Below are positions 63,919 through 64,000 of a stretch of 64,000 nt of DNA, one piece after another; the first letter of the stretch is position 1; each line of letters begins with the position of its first letter. This stretch comes from DATAXP01 sp963708675. Its GTDB lineage: Bacteria > Planctomycetota > Planctomycetia > Pirellulales > PNKZ01. Location of the stretch: the NCBI GenBank assembly GCA_963708675.1, contig CAVPTO010000003.1:3162001-3226000 (forward strand), written 5' to 3'. Under the pieces are notes generated by a model, which was not told the DNA's origin, did not search any database, and saw only the letters and a list, made by a program, of their open reading frames with translations. Made by a program: the position numbers and the translations under genes.

Positions 63919-64000
63919 CAGTCGTCCTCGGGTGGGACCTCGGGCGGAAATCGAGCGTCGCTGTTCAGCGACACAATCGACAACCGATGCTCGTTCGCGT
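63918..64000 (-). CDS. C-terminal end of an unknown protein (partial)
   Basis: Reading the minus strand from the window edge gives ANEHRLSIVSLNSDARFPPE then VPPEDD and a TGA at 63920-63918 that overlaps the ATG of the SGNH gene. Only this hydrophilic, acidic tail is visible, so no family can be named. The tight overlap indicates cotranscription with the SGNH gene. Confidence 0.5.
   Translation of the reverse strand, partial: ANEHRLSIVSLNSDARFPPEVPPEDD

Noticed and set aside
1..64000. CRISPR array, tRNA or rRNA genes
   Set aside because: No regularly spaced direct repeats, cloverleaf-capable tRNA segment or conserved rRNA sequence was seen on reading both strands by eye; repeats here are inverted and dispersed.

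Overview
This is a high-GC (roughly 60-65% by eye) bacterial chromosome segment that looks like a planctomycete. I infer this from several things together: a double-length tandem UvrA, as also known in Chlamydiae; a Ser/Thr kinase with membrane segments after the catalytic domain; two secreted PQQ-like beta-propeller proteins; a very large TPR-bearing secretin behind a PilM gene; heptose/heptosyltransferase genes implying an LPS-type outer membrane; and palindromic repeats in most intergenic gaps. No rRNA, tRNA, CRISPR array, transposase or phage gene was seen. The assignment is inference; no marker comparison could be run.

Layout. 1-4.0 kb: tail of a membrane protein, a frameshifted transmembrane Ser/Thr kinase, and a divergent ferritin-like protein of unknown role. 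4.2-10.2 kb: a cyanophycin locus, with an ABC transporter and a DUF1854 protein divergent from cyanophycin synthetase cphA. 10.4-16.6 kb: a lipase-like hydrolase, a SulP transporter overlapping a beta-carbonic anhydrase (probable bicarbonate uptake), a broken small secreted protein and a YgiQ-type radical SAM protein. 16.7-22.3 kb: two secreted beta-propeller proteins, an NtrC-type activator lacking the phospho-acceptor Asp, and a class IV aminotransferase. 22.5-33.0 kb: a type IV pilus/secretin operon (PilM-PilN-like fusion, two membrane-anchored proteins, a 1603-residue secretin). 33.1-38.4 kb: heptose adenylyltransferase, a family 9 glycosyltransferase and an EEP-fold hydrolase in overlapping genes, then on the other strand a dynamin-like GTPase and a TM1410-type glycosidase. 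38.6-46.2 kb: a giant uvrA (about 2328 residues, four ABC modules, a duplicated C-terminal domain) and a CBM9-like protein. 46.4-53.5 kb: a beta-oxidation operon (hydratase/dehydrogenase, thiolase, acyl-CoA ligase, acyl-CoA dehydrogenase). 53.5-59.3 kb: a Ca2+/H+ exchanger, an MFS exporter and three-subunit transhydrogenase. 59.4-60.5 kb: rplM-rpsI. 60.5-64 kb: a membrane TIR protein with a secreted partner, an SGNH-type protein and the tail of one more gene.

Two window-wide patterns stand out. First, at least six otherwise intact genes carry frameshifts, nearly all at GCGC/CGCG tracts and usually repaired by restoring a CG or single base. This looks like systematic sequence error, so these genes are annotated as single corrected genes. 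Second, at least nine families of short perfect or near-perfect palindromes fill the gaps, and several have inserted in frame into coding sequence (ygiQ, uvrA, the acyl-CoA dehydrogenase, a pilus gene) or supply the C-terminus of a protein (the second beta-propeller gene).
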